In this document: piece by piece, positions 21,245-32,250 of the stretch | Layout: each line of letters opens with the position of its first letter | How positions within the stretch are numbered: position 1 is the first letter of the stretch | NCBI RefSeq assembly: GCF_047511655.1 | Contig: NC_133392.1 | Coordinates: 20,040,001 to 20,104,000 of the forward strand | Length of the DNA: 64,000 bases | From: Castor canadensis | Lineage: Eukaryota; Chordata; Mammalia; Rodentia; Castoridae | Direction: 5' to 3' | Position numbers and translations under genes: made by a program | The notes under the pieces: model-generated | The model's input: the letters and a program-made list of their open reading frames with translations, nothing else | Databases searched by the model: none | Told to the model about the DNA's origin: nothing

Positions 21245-21705
21245 AAATTTTAGGAGGCCATTTTTTTTTAACTAGATGACTACACTGGGCTCAACAGACC
21301 AAACTAAAAATCAAAATGGAGTCACCCACACTAAATAAAGTTCTATGTCACCAAACAGAAACTAAGCTATTATCTGACCTTCCAAGAAATCAGGAGAAGA
21401 GACACATTGAAATTTCCCAACAGACCTACTGGCATGACTATGAAGTCCCCTGTGTGCAATCCTTACCAAATGTAACCTGAAGTTAACAAATTATTTTTCT
21501 ATTGTCTGTCTCCCAGTCCCTCTTTATAAGGAAAATAACTTGGAAATGACCAATCTGCTTTCTGTTGTTTGTTCCTGCTTCTTCACCTCCTCTGGTTGGC
21601 CCATCAGAATGTTTTAAGGAATGAAGTGTCTGAATCACAAAGTCACACCAGTCAAGATCCCCAAGTTTGTTGTAACTGTTTCCTTTGACACTATCATATG
21701 GAAAG
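21245..21705 (+). mobile_element. Probable ancient LTR-like repeat
   Basis: Text such as 'aaaatggagtcacccacact', 'ctgaccttccaagaaatcag' and 'ggttggcccatcagaatgtt' has the feel of an old mammalian ERV LTR, but I cannot name the family. Confidence 0.35.
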
Positions 21706-23065
21706 CTGGGTTTCAAACCCAGGCCTGGGACCTAAGGGCTGGCCCTGTCCTCACAACATCTCTCAGACAGGGGCTGAGGTGTCTGCTAAGACCGGTGTCC
21801 GGAGGTCAGCACACTAAGAAACTAGTTATGCAAGGGCAAGTGTGAGCTGCTGAGTTCACCAGGAAATGCTTCTGGAGGCAGCAGTGTCATGCTGGAGGAG
21901 GGACAGGTCGGCCATACTGGAGGAAGCCCAGCAGTACGGGCCCGAGCTCTGGACTTGCTCGGTTCCCAAGGGGGCGGCTTTTCCACAGAGACCCAGACCT
22001 GGTCATAGGAAGAGTCCAACTCCTTCCTCCTAATCAGATTCCTTCCTTGGGGGTGGGGAGTGGGGACGATCCTCTGGATTCAACTGGGACCTCATGGGGG
22101 TAATGCCCAAGTGTTGAGGATAAGGGAGGGCTGGGGTAGTGCAGGCCCTGTGCTACTTCTTGATTTGTAGGAATTTGGTCCTCACAGGTCTGGAGGAGCG
22201 CACCTTGACTTGAGGACTCCCCCCCACAATATCTGCATAAAGCCACTTGTTCTAAGAGTAGAAAGAAGTCACATTCTAACCCCTCAGCCCCCTGGCTGCT
22301 GTGTTCCAGGTGTCCAGCGTACGGGTTTAATCAGCAATTCATACTGAGCAATGACAGCTGGCTTCATGGAGGAAACTCCCCCGTTTGATGAAGAGACAGA
22401 CCTTTGTTTAACCCAAGGGCCCATGCAGCCATGTGACTTTCAGAGGAACTTGACCTCAGCTGCCGAATGATCAGATTTTCTTCTCCTTTTTCCCATTGGT
22501 CTTTTGTCTTTTAACCCTCCCACCCTCATCAGTTTCAAGGGAAGCAACCATTCCAGTGATCTCACCAACAAAGCTACTGCCTTGTTCAGGCCAGGAAAGC
22601 TTTTCCTTATGTGATTAGCAAGCAATCTCTGTCCCCCAGATCCCCCCGCTTTTGACCACAGCCATCCACCTCCCTCCCCTGCCAGGGCCAGAATTCTCTT
22701 TTCTGTTTCTGCTGGGGATTTTATTGAATTTTCAGTGTAAATCAAAGTTACACATAAACATAGATTTCTCAAATATTTCTGTAAAATCTCTTATGAGCAA
22801 CTCTAGACCTGATTCTTCTCTAGGGGTAGCCTCTTTCAACTCTTGAAATGGACGCTTTGGAGCTTTCAATTTCATGTCTATAAATAATATCTCCTATAGT
22901 TTCTTCTTGACTTTTGCAGTCTTAGGACTTTTTTTCTGGATTTCCTACCCTAGGAGATGAATATTTCTTTCATCTCTCTGCATCACACCTACTCAGGCCT
23001 CTGTCTTCTCAATATAGTCACAGACAGAAATTCTGCTTGTATCATTATTCAGTGCCGATCTTTGC
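21706..23065. other. Unique-looking sequence
   Basis: No exon or repeat recognised with confidence. Confidence 0.4.
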
Positions 23066-23069
23066 TTTT

Positions 23070-23203
23070 GTTTTGTTTTGTTTTGTTTTGTGTGAGACAG
23101 GGTCTGGTCACACAGCCCGGGTAGGCTTCAATTTTCCATCCTCCTGCCTCAGTCTTGCAAGTGCTGAAAATACAGGCGTATGTCACCACAGTCAGCTAGT
23201 GCT
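23070..23203 (-). repeat. B1 SINE
   Basis: (TTTTG)n tail complement, then 'gtgagacagggtctggtcac' and 'aaaatacaggcgtatgtcac'. Confidence 0.85.
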
Positions 23204-23344
23204 GACCTTTTATAGTCAAATAAACAGCATGATCAACCAAGTCACATGATGGGTTAGGAGTATTTTGTCTACTTTTTCCTTTAAATCTGGGTAGTCATCA
23301 GCTTCCAGGCAGTATCGGCATCCCAGCCTAGTAATAATATAGTT

Positions 23345-23672
23345 CACAGGCACAGGTGGCTTATGCATGTACTCCTAGTTACTTGGTAGGCTGAGACCAA
23401 AAGGATTGCAGTTCCAGGCCAGTCCAGGAAAAAGAGTTTGGAAGACCCCATGTTTTCAGACAAAAGCTGGGTGTGGTGGTGTGCACCTGTCATCCCAATC
23501 ATGGTGGGAAGTGTAAAATAAGACAGACGACTGTGGTCCAGACTAGCCTGGGCCAAAAGTGAGACCTTATCTCCAAAATAAGGCAAAAAAAGCTGGAAGT
23601 GTGGCTCAAGGGGTAGAGTGCCTGCCTAGCAAGTGCAAAGCCCTGAGTTCAAAACTCTAGGACCACCAAAAA
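23345..23672 (+). repeat. Trimeric composite SINE (type C)
   Basis: First B1-like monomer, then second monomer 'ctgggtgtggtggtgtgcac', link 'gagaccttatctccaaaata', ID-like part 'gtgcctgcctagcaagtgca'. Confidence 0.88.
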
Positions 23673-23728
23673 CAAAATACATCTCAACTGGTCTCAGCCA
23701 TTGTTATCACCAAAGCAAATGTTTTTAT

Positions 23729-23900
23729 TTTCCTCCCTCCCTCTCTCTCTCCCTCCCTCCTTCTCTTCTTTCCTCTCTTTATCCCTCTCCCACTCTTTCC
23801 TTCCTTCCATCCTTCTTTGTTTCTTTCTTGTACTTGGGCTGGAACCCAGGATTCCTGCATGCTCGGCAAGTGCTCTATCTCTGAACTACACCCCCAGCCC
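23729..23900 (-). repeat. Pyrimidine-rich tract joined to an ID SINE
   Basis: A CT-rich tract (23729-23820) precedes a minus-strand ID copy: 'ggctggaacccaggattcct', 'ctcggcaagtgctctatctc'. The tract probably grew from the SINE A-rich tail. Confidence 0.8.
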
Positions 23901-24029
23901 ATCTGCTTCTTCCTGAGAAATGTCTGTGGTCAGACATTTGGTCAGGCTAATGGTACCTTTGCCGAGAAGTCATGGTTTAAAAAAATTTACTAGTATCTTC
24001 TTGCTTTATATGTCATCAGGAGGTCACTG

Positions 24030-24260
24030 AATGGTGGCTCTGAGGTGGATTCCAGAGTCGGGGTGAGTGGTGTGAATATAACTTCTGCCCTTTGTGGCTA
24101 TGTGACCTTCAGCAAGTTGCATGCCCCCTTGGAGCTTCAGTTTCCTTATTTGTAAAATGGAACTAGAGGATGGAAACACCTACTTCACAGGACTGCCTGG
24201 GGTAGAATGAGAGGGTCTGGGATCTGAGCACTTGGTGAGGCTTAGCCAGGCACTGGAGGA
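24030..24260 (+). repeat. MIR SINE
   Basis: MIR core 'ggctatgtgaccttcagcaa' and 'cagtttccttatttgtaaaa'. Confidence 0.85.
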
Positions 24261-24469
24261 TGGAGATGTAGACTGGTAGGATCGTGGGATACAGGGCTAC
24301 TGGTAGATATTTTCATGGTCTGTCACTCAACTAATATGGATTGTATTTGGGGCATTGTCCTGCCACAAGAACCTTTGTCATTGTTAGTCTCAGCTTCCTC
24401 TGGTTGCTCTGAGGGAAAACTTGACCATTTGACCCCCTCCTCTTCCTTTCTTGTTTATTTGGGACGTGG

Positions 24470-24850
24470 GGTTTAAATCAGATATCATGTATACCAACAC
24501 TAAGAAATCCAAATGGTGCAGAAGTGTATAAAAGGAGTATTAAAAACCTGTGCCATTAACAGTTTGCTGTGTACCCTTCCAGGATTTTCTTTTCTATGCT
24601 TCAAAACGTGTGTGTACACATACATACTATATCCAGTTATAGTACGTGAATGGAAGGCATTTACAGAAATAAAAATAAGACCTCAGCATACCTTCAACTC
24701 TGAGGCTTGCTTTTTTCACATTAAACTGTACAGCGGACCATGTTTCAGCTTGATCTGGACACCTTTTGCAGCAAGCTACCTGTGTAGCCATGGCTTGCTT
24801 CCCTGTTTTACCATGACAATCTTGTGATAGATATATTCTTGGGTGTGTCT
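24470..24850. mobile_element. Ancient LINE (L1M-like) fragment
   Basis: 'gcttgcttttttcacattaa' and 'catgtttcagcttgatctgg' resemble a common ancient LINE segment, also present at 52280 and 57955 in the same reading direction. Confidence 0.45.
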
Positions 24851-26529
24851 TTGTGTATCTGTGCTAGTATTTCATAGAACAGAAGACTAGAAAGTGCAAA
24901 GATAAGAAAAGCTGTTCAGAAGTCCTCCTCAGTGGTCCCTCTGGACCCTTAACCCTCTGGAAGATGACCCTTCTGGCTTCCTGCACTCCTCAGCCCCTCC
25001 TCCACCCTCCATCAACCCTTTGCTGTGTCCTACCTTATATGTGGCCAAAACTGCTGGACCAGAAATGACTGCTTTTCCTGCCTTTGACCTTTCCACAGAG
25101 CTTTCTGTTTCAGAAGACAAGGAACCTGAAACCCAGAGGGGGAAGTGGACTACCTAGGGTCTGCCCCCTTGCTGCTGGGTCAGAATCTGAATCCCTGGAC
25201 ACAGGAGAGGTGGAGGTGGGTGTGGGGAAATAAAAACAGGTCAGGTGGAGGTAGAACTACGCTCTTTGGGGCTAACTCTACTCAATCCCTGTAGCCATGT
25301 GGGAAATGAAGACTGCATCATTTCTGTTCCCCAGGTGAGGGAACTGAGGCAGATCTGGGTGTGAAATTAGTTCTGTCTGACTCTTACACCTTCCCTGGTC
25401 TTCTTCCCTTGACCTCCAAAGTCCGGACTGCAGTTCCCAGGGCTGGAGGCCTGACAGAACCACCAGCCCTTCTAGGTGTCCCTGGTCCCCACCCCAGAGT
25501 ATGGTTCCAGTGGACTCTTCTCCCAGAAGATCCCAAAGCCGGAAGTGCCCAGCTGCATACTGACGGTAGGCTCCTCCAAGGGGCCTTTGATCTTTCCCCA
25601 GGGCAGGTTATTTTATCTGTTGGCCAATGGAGGGGAGGAGGGAAAGTGGGTTCTTTATACCGCAGAGATTCCACTCAGCTGCTCTGTCTTTGAGAAGTTA
25701 CCAGGGTTGCCCACTAAGGGATGAGGAAACAAAATCCCCACGTGTTCCTACATGTTCCTACTGTGTTAGAGGTGGGGACAGTCAGGCTGCCTTCGAGTCT
25801 CTCTGGCTATGTGTGCAGAGGTGTGGAGCAGCCTGCCCATAGACTGGGGCTAAGGGAAGACCCCCGCCCCATCAGCTCCCCACCAGCTCTCCCTTTGAGC
25901 CTAGTAGCTGGAAATTTCTTGGGCAGGACCTTCCACCTGGGAACTCCAACCTCTGCAATACCCAGCCCTGGTTGCTGGGCAGTGTCAGCAAAATACTCCC
26001 CATAGTCCTAGTCTTTGCCAGGGACTGAGAGCAACCACCCTCCAGGCAGAAGCCCTAGTACACCCAAGGCTGTGCAGAGGGAGAAGTAAGGCTAGCTGGG
26101 AGGTGGCTCCTGCTGATTTGGGCTGGAACTATTATTAAGAAGTGATGTCCCCTCGTCCGGACTTCCAGCCTCCTCCCTTCTCTCAGACCTTTTGAAAGGG
26201 TGGCTACCCAGGCACACAGAAAACCCCTGGAAGAGCCCTCTGAGGGGAGGACGCAGAGGACCCCAAGGCCTATTTAGGCACAATTCCTACCAGCAGAGGC
26301 TCCTCTCTGCATCCACTCCTTCCATTCCCCTCAGCTATTCTATAATTTTGTGATCTTTTATAATCTGTAGTTCTTTTTTCCTGACAGCAAAAGCAGAACA
26401 AGCTCGTTATTTTTTTAAAAAATGTACAGAAATGTCTAAAGTAGAGGGTGAAAGCCAGCCTCAGAGCTATAGTACCATGTGACAGGCTGTAACTCCTTGG
26501 ACTAATTTTTAACTGGCCTGTCAAGATTT
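24851..26529. other. Unique-looking sequence with weak promoter-like spacing
   Basis: 25610-25690 has CCAAT (25623-25627) about 30 bp before a TTTATA. There is no CpG island and no downstream exon to support a promoter. Overlapping frames on both strands (25361-25693 and 25384-25674) lack domains. Confidence 0.35.
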
Positions 26530-27020
26530 CTTTGAAACCAAAACTGATCTTGTCATCTCTCTGTTTGAACAGCTCCAGTGTTTCCCACTGCTCTCAGATA
26601 AAGATGTTTCCTCATCATGGCCACCAGGCCCTGCCTGCCTCTGCTAGATCTAGACCCTGCTTCAACCACACTGCCCATCTTTCAGGCCCTTGTTCTCCTC
26701 CCTCCTCCCTTCTTACTTTCTGCCTTTGCGCTAGGTTGTGTCCCAGGACTCACTGGGAATGCCGTTCACCTAGTGGCCCCCTGCTCCTTGCAGATCTAAG
26801 CTCCTGCTTCAGAGAGGCCTTCTCTAAGTTCCACCATGGGAAAGTCTAGTTGTCCTCTACCACTACAGCAACTAAGCTGGCATCTAACTATGGGCTTGTT
26901 TTCCAGGACCGTCCAATTCAATGCCAAGAAGTGGAGGAGGGTAGAGATCTATTTTGCTCACTATTGTCTCCTAGAGTTGGGCACATTGGGATGCCCATGG
27001 ATGAATGGACAGAACAGACA
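26530..27020 (+). mobile_element. L2 LINE fragment
   Basis: L2-like text: 'cagctccagtgtttcccact', 'aggccctgcctgcctctgct', 'gcttcagagaggccttctct' and later 'gttgggcacattgggatgcc'. No intact frame. Confidence 0.7.
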
Positions 27021-27345
27021 CTAATTCTCTGATATTTACATGGGCCAGCACAATGCTAGGAATGAAGAGGTCAGTGGGATAGTAAAATAAGGGCAGATTC
27101 CTAAAAGCTAAGGGGTGGCAGACCAAAGGGTTTAGGCAAGTGCTGGAAGGTCATGCCAATGGGCTACAAAGGCATGGGTTTTGAGGTCCCTTTGTGACTT
27201 CTTGTCTTCTTTCTAATTAACATAGGCTGTTAGAGAGAGGAGCCTTTCCTTCTACTTTTCTTCACAGTCTCTGCCCTCTTCTGTAGCCCACTCCTTTTAA
27301 CAATTAGCTCAGGCAAGAGGTCTACAGAAAATATGTGTTAAAAGG

Positions 27346-27515
27346 ATAAGTGGATAGATAGAGTGGGTGGGTGGGTGGAGGGAGGGAGAAAGGGAGGGAG
27401 GGATGGTTGGGGAGTGAGTGGATGGATGGATGGAGGAAGAGAGGAAGGGAGGGCTGGCTGGATGGTTGGGTGGGTCAATGGGTAGATAGATGAATTGATG
27501 ATGGATGGATAGATA
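27346..27515 (+). repeat. GGAT/GGGT-rich tandem tract
   Basis: Diverged tetranucleotide array of GGAT, GGGT, GGGA and TAGA units. Confidence 0.9.
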
Positions 27516-27571
27516 AGCTGAAGATGGTAAAAGGGCCTCAGAGATTCCTTATCCACATTGATTTTTAACTT

Positions 27572-27657
27572 TTTTTTTTTGCAATGCTTGGGTTTAAGCT
27601 TAAGGTTTTGTGCTTGCTAGGAAGCACTCTATGGCTTGAGCCACACCTCTAGTCCCA
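27572..27657 (-). repeat. ID-like SINE
   Basis: 'gcaatgcttgggtttaagct' with 'gtgcttgctaggaagcactc' on the minus strand after a T-run. Confidence 0.8.
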
Positions 27658-27829
27658 CACTTTGATTTTTTAAATGGAGAAACTAAAGCCTACAGAGGTG
27701 CAGTATACCTTTAGTCACTTCTTTCTTTGAGAACTTCTATTGATTTCTTTTCCTCTCTCTATAAACATGTTGAAATAGCCTCTGACCCAAACAAAACAAA
27801 CAAACCTAATTACCCCTTTCCTATGACCT

Positions 27830-27990
27830 TTGCCCTCATAAAGGACCTCCTCTTTCTTTCCACTGTCAAACCTCTTGGAAGACTTGTAAGTCTCCCCCAT
27901 TGGACTTCCTTATCCCATCACACCTTGACCTTTTAGATTCTGACTTCTATCACATCACCATTGCAACTCTGAAGTTGTCACTCACCAGAG
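27830..27990 (+). mobile_element. L2 LINE fragment
   Basis: Resembles the L2 segment containing 'aaagctccttgaaagagt'. Here 'aaacctcttggaagacttgt' and 'cttatcccatcacaccttga'. Confidence 0.45.
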
Positions 27991-28189
27991 GCTTTCTCAG
28001 TCCTGAGCCCTTCCTTGGCCCCAGGTAACATTAGGTGTTGTCACCATGGTTTCCTTCCTGAAACCCTAAGGCACTGCTCTGCACAACAGCCACACTTCCA
28101 TCCTGAGATGCTCCCTTCTGCAGCCCTGCTCCAGGCACCTTCTCCCACAGTTTTACCCTCAGGCATTTCTTGGCTGCCATCCTGTATTA

Positions 28190-28375
28190 CCTCAACATTC
28201 CTGAGCACCTTCTGTGTGTCAGACCCCTCGCTCTTAGCTGTGTCACCTGTAGAATCTTTGCAGTGACTCTGATGTAAGTGTATTAGTGTCATCTAGATTT
28301 TGTAGGTGGAGAACTGAGACCCAATGAGGATAATAAATCCTCCAGGGCCATACAGGTGGTAAGTGACGTCTTTGA
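28190..28375 (-). repeat. MIR SINE
   Basis: 'gagcaccttctgtgtgtcag', 'gtaggtggagaactgagacc' and 'catacaggtggtaagtga' match reverse-strand MIR. Confidence 0.8.
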
Positions 28376-28477
28376 GACTTAACCAACGTCAACCTTGCTA
28401 TTTTTAAGCCTGTGTTCTTAGTTGCAAACACCATACATTTCTCTTAGTTATCCCATTCACACTGAGGCCTCACCTTT

Positions 28478-28562
28478 CTCTCTCTCTCTCTTTCTCTCTC
28501 TCCCCCTCCCTCGCTCCCTTTCAGACACGGTCTCACTATATAGCTCAGGCTGGTACCCAGTC
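28478..28562 (-). repeat. (TC)n tract with B1 fragment
   Basis: TC repeat (28478-28515) followed by truncated minus-strand B1 'agacacggtctcactatata'. Confidence 0.75.
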
Positions 28563-28589
28563 TTTGTAAGATGTCAAAGAAAGAGGGTC

Positions 28590-28690
28590 ACCTAGGTGTC
28601 TTAAGTCCAGTCCCACTTTATTGACAAGGAAATGGAAGTGAAGGAAGAGACAGAGGCTTGCCTAGGTCAGTTGCCCAGAGATCCCTCCAA
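28590..28690 (-). repeat. MIR SINE fragment
   Basis: 'ttattgacaaggaaatggaa' and 'gaggcttgcctaggtcagtt' resemble reverse MIR. Weak. Confidence 0.4.
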
Positions 28691-28811
28691 GACATTATTC
28701 AGTCAAAGCCACCTCTTAGGTAAAAGCCAGTAAAAAACCAGGAGCCTGTGAAAAGGTCTCTGCTGGTCAGAACAATTTGCACCTTAGTCTGTATCTCAGT
28801 ACCTAAAACTC

Positions 28812-28964
28812 AGGGAGAAAGGAAGGGAAGGAGGAAGGGAGGAAGGAAGGGAGAGAAGGAAAGGGAGGGGAAGGAAGGGAAGGAGAAAGAAGGGAGGGAG
28901 GAAAGAAAGGAGGGAGGGAAGGGAAAGGGGGAGGGAGGGGAGGAAAGAGGGAGGGAGGAGGGGA
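28812..28964 (+). repeat. 153-base uninterrupted homopurine tract
   Basis: Every base from 28812 to 28964 is A or G, in GGAA/GGGA units. Tracts like this can form intramolecular triplex (H-DNA). Confidence 0.97.
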
Positions 28965-29012
28965 CAAAAGTTATGAAACAAGTAAAATGCCCAGAAACCC
29001 ATGTATTAAGTG

Positions 29013-29064
29013 GATGGGGGGGGTGGGGGGGGTTGGGGGGGTGGGGGGGGTGGGGGGGCGGGGA
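29013..29064 (+). repeat. G-run array with strong G-quadruplex potential
   Basis: Six or more runs of 7-8 G separated by one or two bases (T, TT or C). This fits the G3+N1-7 quadruplex pattern many times over. Confidence 0.95.
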
Positions 29065-30090
29065 GCTGACCCTTTGCACCACTTTCTGGGATCTTCCCTC
29101 CCATATCCCCTCTGATGGACCCTTCCTGAGAGAGGGGAGCCAACACGATCCCCTAACTCCCATCTGTACAGGTGGAGCCTGGACCCCTATTCCAGCCAGG
29201 ACCCTTGTGCCCAAGACCTGGTGGGATAGTCCCCAGAAGGAGAACAAGCTGAGAGTTGGGGACAATCTCTACTGCTGGCCATGTACCCCTTCCCAGGGGT
29301 AGTTGTTTCTCCCTGGAGCAGGTGATTCATCCTAGGCCTGTTGGCACGTGTGATTTCCACACCCTGGCCAGGCACCTCTCTTAGGGTGAGGAGTACCAGC
29401 TGACATGGGGTGACTCAGCCCCTGGATGGCTGGTCTTTTAGGAAAGAAAGCTGAGCTGTGCACACCGGGGCACGGTTGGGTGGACATTGTGGGGAAGAGG
29501 GCAGTGATTTGGCTTCTTTACTAGTTACAGTGGCTGGGCCTGGCCTGAGACTCTAGGCATCATTTGTCTTCTGCAAAAAGGTCTTCTCTCAGAGGGCTGA
29601 GACTGTACTGGACAGAACCTAGCAGACTGCCAGCCAAAGAGACATCATCGTCAATTATAATAGTAATTTATATTTCTTTGGAGCTTTTTCTCTGAGTATC
29701 TGAAATCACTGAAGAGCTCTGATATTGTTTGCAGAGTGCGAATTTAGCTGAAACCAAGAACTCAGCAGGCAAAATTGACACAGCTAAACCCCTCCAGCAT
29801 TGCCCTTTCTTGCTTCCAGCTAGGGCCTGCACAACTCCTCCCTTCCTCATCCCCAGGCTGTGGCTTTGACTCTGTCACCCCAGGACTCAGCCATAGACAG
29901 ACTTTGACACTGAAGACCAATTCAGGCTGGGGATATAGATGGGTAGAAGGAACACCAGCCTGGGATTCAGTGGGCCTGGTGGGTGGCCCATACAGAACCC
30001 TTCTCCTACCTGGGCCTCAGTAACCTTATCCACTAAAAGGTATTTGGAATTCTTTAGGGATTATAAACCATGTTAACAAACTGCTTGCCT
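29065..30090. other. Mostly unique sequence
   Basis: AT-rich block at 29645-29760 ('cgtcaattataatagtaatt') may be a decayed MIR or a short conserved element. No exon recognised. Confidence 0.4.
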
Positions 30091-30095
30091 TTTTC

Positions 30096-30300
30096 TTTTT
30101 CTTTTTTTTTTTTTTTTTTTACGGTGCTGGGGTTTGAATTCAGGGCCTACACCTTGAGCCACTCCATCAGCCCGTTTTTTGTGATGGGTTTTTTCAAGAT
30201 TGGTTCTTGCCAACTATTTGCCTGGGCTGGCTTCAAACCATGGTCCTCCTGCCTTCTGAGTAACTAGGATTACAGGCTTGAGCCACTGGCACGCAGCTAA
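30096..30300 (-). repeat. Composite SINE, type A, short ID form
   Basis: Minus strand: T-run, 'gctggggtttgaattcaggg', 'cctacaccttgagccactcc' (the short ID form), the linker complement, then the B1-like half. Confidence 0.92.
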
Positions 30301-30605
30301 TGCTTGCCTTTTTCAAGGGAGCTTCCTGGCTTTTGTCAATACTCCATTTAAATGTCATTTTCAAAATGTTTTATAAACTACCTGAATATTTGTAATAAGT
30401 AAGCAATATAAACCTGTAGAAGCATGTGTGATTTGCACATGCTGGAGTCCACTGTGTTCACATGATTTTATAAGTAATACAGTAACGTGTTGGAAACTTG
30501 AATTTAAGAACATAAATTTAAACTAATTGAATGTAGCATTTGTAAGTTGTATATATTGAGCACTGTGCCCTGTCAAATTTTGTTTATAAAGCGTTTGTTT
30601 ATAAA

Positions 30606-30836
30606 GTCTGTTCCTTCTCCCCTTCCTCCTCCTCCTCCTCTTTCTTCTTCCTCTTCTTCCTCTTTTTTTTTTTCCTCCTCATCTTCCCTTTTTTTCCTCC
30701 CCCTTCTCCTTCTTCTGTTTTTGTTTTTTGAGACAGGGTCTTGCTATGTAACCCAAACTGGCCTCAAACTCAACATCTTCCTGCCTCTGCTTCCTGAGTG
30801 CTGGCTTTAGAGATACACACCATCGTGCCCAGCCAT
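30606..30836 (-). repeat. CT-rich tract joined to a B1 SINE
   Basis: Pyrimidine-rich stretch (30606-30716) followed by B1 'tttgagacagggtcttgcta' and 'accatcgtgcccagcc'. Confidence 0.9.
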
Positions 30837-30950
30837 GGTTACGTTTCTTAAAAGGTCTGACAGGCAGTAGGCTCAGTCACTAGAGAGACAGGCAGGAGAA
30901 GGGATGTGACCAGTATGTTTCTGTTGAGTGTCTTCTGCATCCCACAGCTC

Positions 30951-31481
30951 TGTGTGAGTGTGTGTGTGAATGTGTGAGTGTGTGAGTGTGAGAGCGTGTG
31001 TGTGAGTGTGAGTGAGCGTGTGTGTAAGCGTGAGTGTGTGTGAGTGAGCGTGTGTGAGCGTGAGTGTGTGACTGTGTGAGTGTGAGCGTGTGTATGAGTG
31101 TGAGCGTGTGTGAGCGTGTGTGTGAGTGAGCGTGTGTGAGAGCGTGAGTGTGTGTGAGTGAGCGTGTGTGAGCGTGAGTGTGTGACTGTGTGAGTGTGAG
31201 CGTGTGTGAGTATGAGTGTGAGCACGTGTGAGTGTGTGTGAGCGTGTGTGAGTGTGTGAGTGTGAGCGTGAGCGTGTGTGAGTGTGCATGAACATGTGTG
31301 AGTGTGTGCGTGTGAGCGTGTGTGAGAGTGTGTGAGCATGTGCGTGTGTGAGTGTGTGAGCGTGTGCGTATGAGTGTGTGCGAGTGTGTGTGAGCGTGTG
31401 CGTGTGAGTGTGTGTGAGGTGTGTGTGAGTGTGTGTGAGCGTGTGCGTGTGAGTGTGTGTGAGTGTGAGCGTGTGTGTGGT
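30951..31481 (+). repeat. TG-rich minisatellite with higher-order structure
   Basis: About 530 bp built from GTGTGAGCGTG and GTGTGAGTG variants. A 67-bp block starting at 31027 recurs identically at 31141, a 114-bp period. Minus-strand frames through it read as His/Thr/Ser repeats and are artefacts. Confidence 0.97.
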
Positions 31482-31714
31482 GGGGGGGTATTTTCTCAGC
31501 AGACTGTGGAGCATCTTGAGATCTGTGCCCTGGTCTGAGAAGTGTCACTGATTGGCACAGATTTGCAGAGTCCATTCTGAAAGTCCCTTGCAGCAGGTGA
31601 GAGCTACAGGCCTGGCCTCGAAGAAGTAAGTCCTCCTCTAGCACCATGGTTTCCTTTCAGAAGCTCTTTGGAACCATCACCAAGAAACCAAGTCCTGGGG
31701 ATAAGATGCAAATA

Positions 31715-32250
31715 TAGTCATCCCTTGATACCTGTGGGGCATTGATTCCAGAACCCTGGGATACTAGAATCCTCAGAGGCTCAAATTCCTTATACAAAAT
31801 GGCACAGGAGGCTGGGTGCCCACAGCTCACACCTGTAATCTTAGCTACTCAGGAGGCAGAGATCAGGAGGATCATGGTTTGAAGCCAGCCTGGGCAAATA
31901 GTGGGCAAAACCCTACCTGGAAAAAAAAAAAAACATTAAAAAAAGGGCTGGCAGAGTGGTTCAAGGTGTAACCCCTGAGTTCAAACCCCAGTACGGGGGT
32001 GGGGGGGCAGGGAGAGCACGGGATTTGCATAGAACCCACACACATCTGCTCGTTAAATTATTTCTACATGACTTAATAATGCTTATGAAGAGCCATGCAA
32101 ATAGTTGTTAGAGTGTCCTGTTTAGGGGATAATGACAAGAAGCAAAGGACATCCATGTTCATGCAGTTTATTGTCCATGAGTATTTTCGATCTGAGATTG
32201 GTTGAGTCCCACAGATGCAGAATCTGCAGATATAGGGACGGCCTGCACTA
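31715..32250 (+). mobile_element. Tigger/MER2-like DNA transposon carrying a SINE
   Basis: Starts 'agtcatcccttgatacctgt' after a TA. It continues as 'tggcacag' and, beyond the SINE, 'gggatttgcatagaaccc' and 'aggggataatgacaagaagc', and ends 'tatagggacggcctgcacta'. The two termini are inverted relatives, fitting a non-autonomous TcMar-Tigger element. Confidence 0.8.
31808..31996 (+). repeat. Composite SINE, type A, short ID form, inside the Tigger element
   Basis: 'cagctcacacctgtaatctt', linker 'acattaaaaaaagggctggc', ID-like 'gagtggttcaaggtgtaacc'. Followed by a G-run (31995-32007). Confidence 0.9.

Noticed and set aside
23629-23902. Ser/Leu-rich frames on both strands
   Set aside because: Pyrimidine tract plus an ID SINE.
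25610-25690. CCAAT plus TATA-like promoter
   Set aside because: Spacing of about 30 bp is shorter than usual, and there is no recognisable transcript start, CpG island or exon downstream.
28748-29302. 184-codon plus-strand frame
   Set aside because: Its middle is the homopurine tract and its Gly-rich end is the G-run array; low-complexity artefact.
30951-31481. CRISPR-like array
   Set aside because: Units are short TG variants without unique spacers, and the genome is mammalian.
30873-31647. Minus-strand open frames of 163-255 codons rich in His, Thr and Ser
   Set aside because: They are translations of the TG-rich minisatellite. All three frames stay open because the repeat lacks stop codons.
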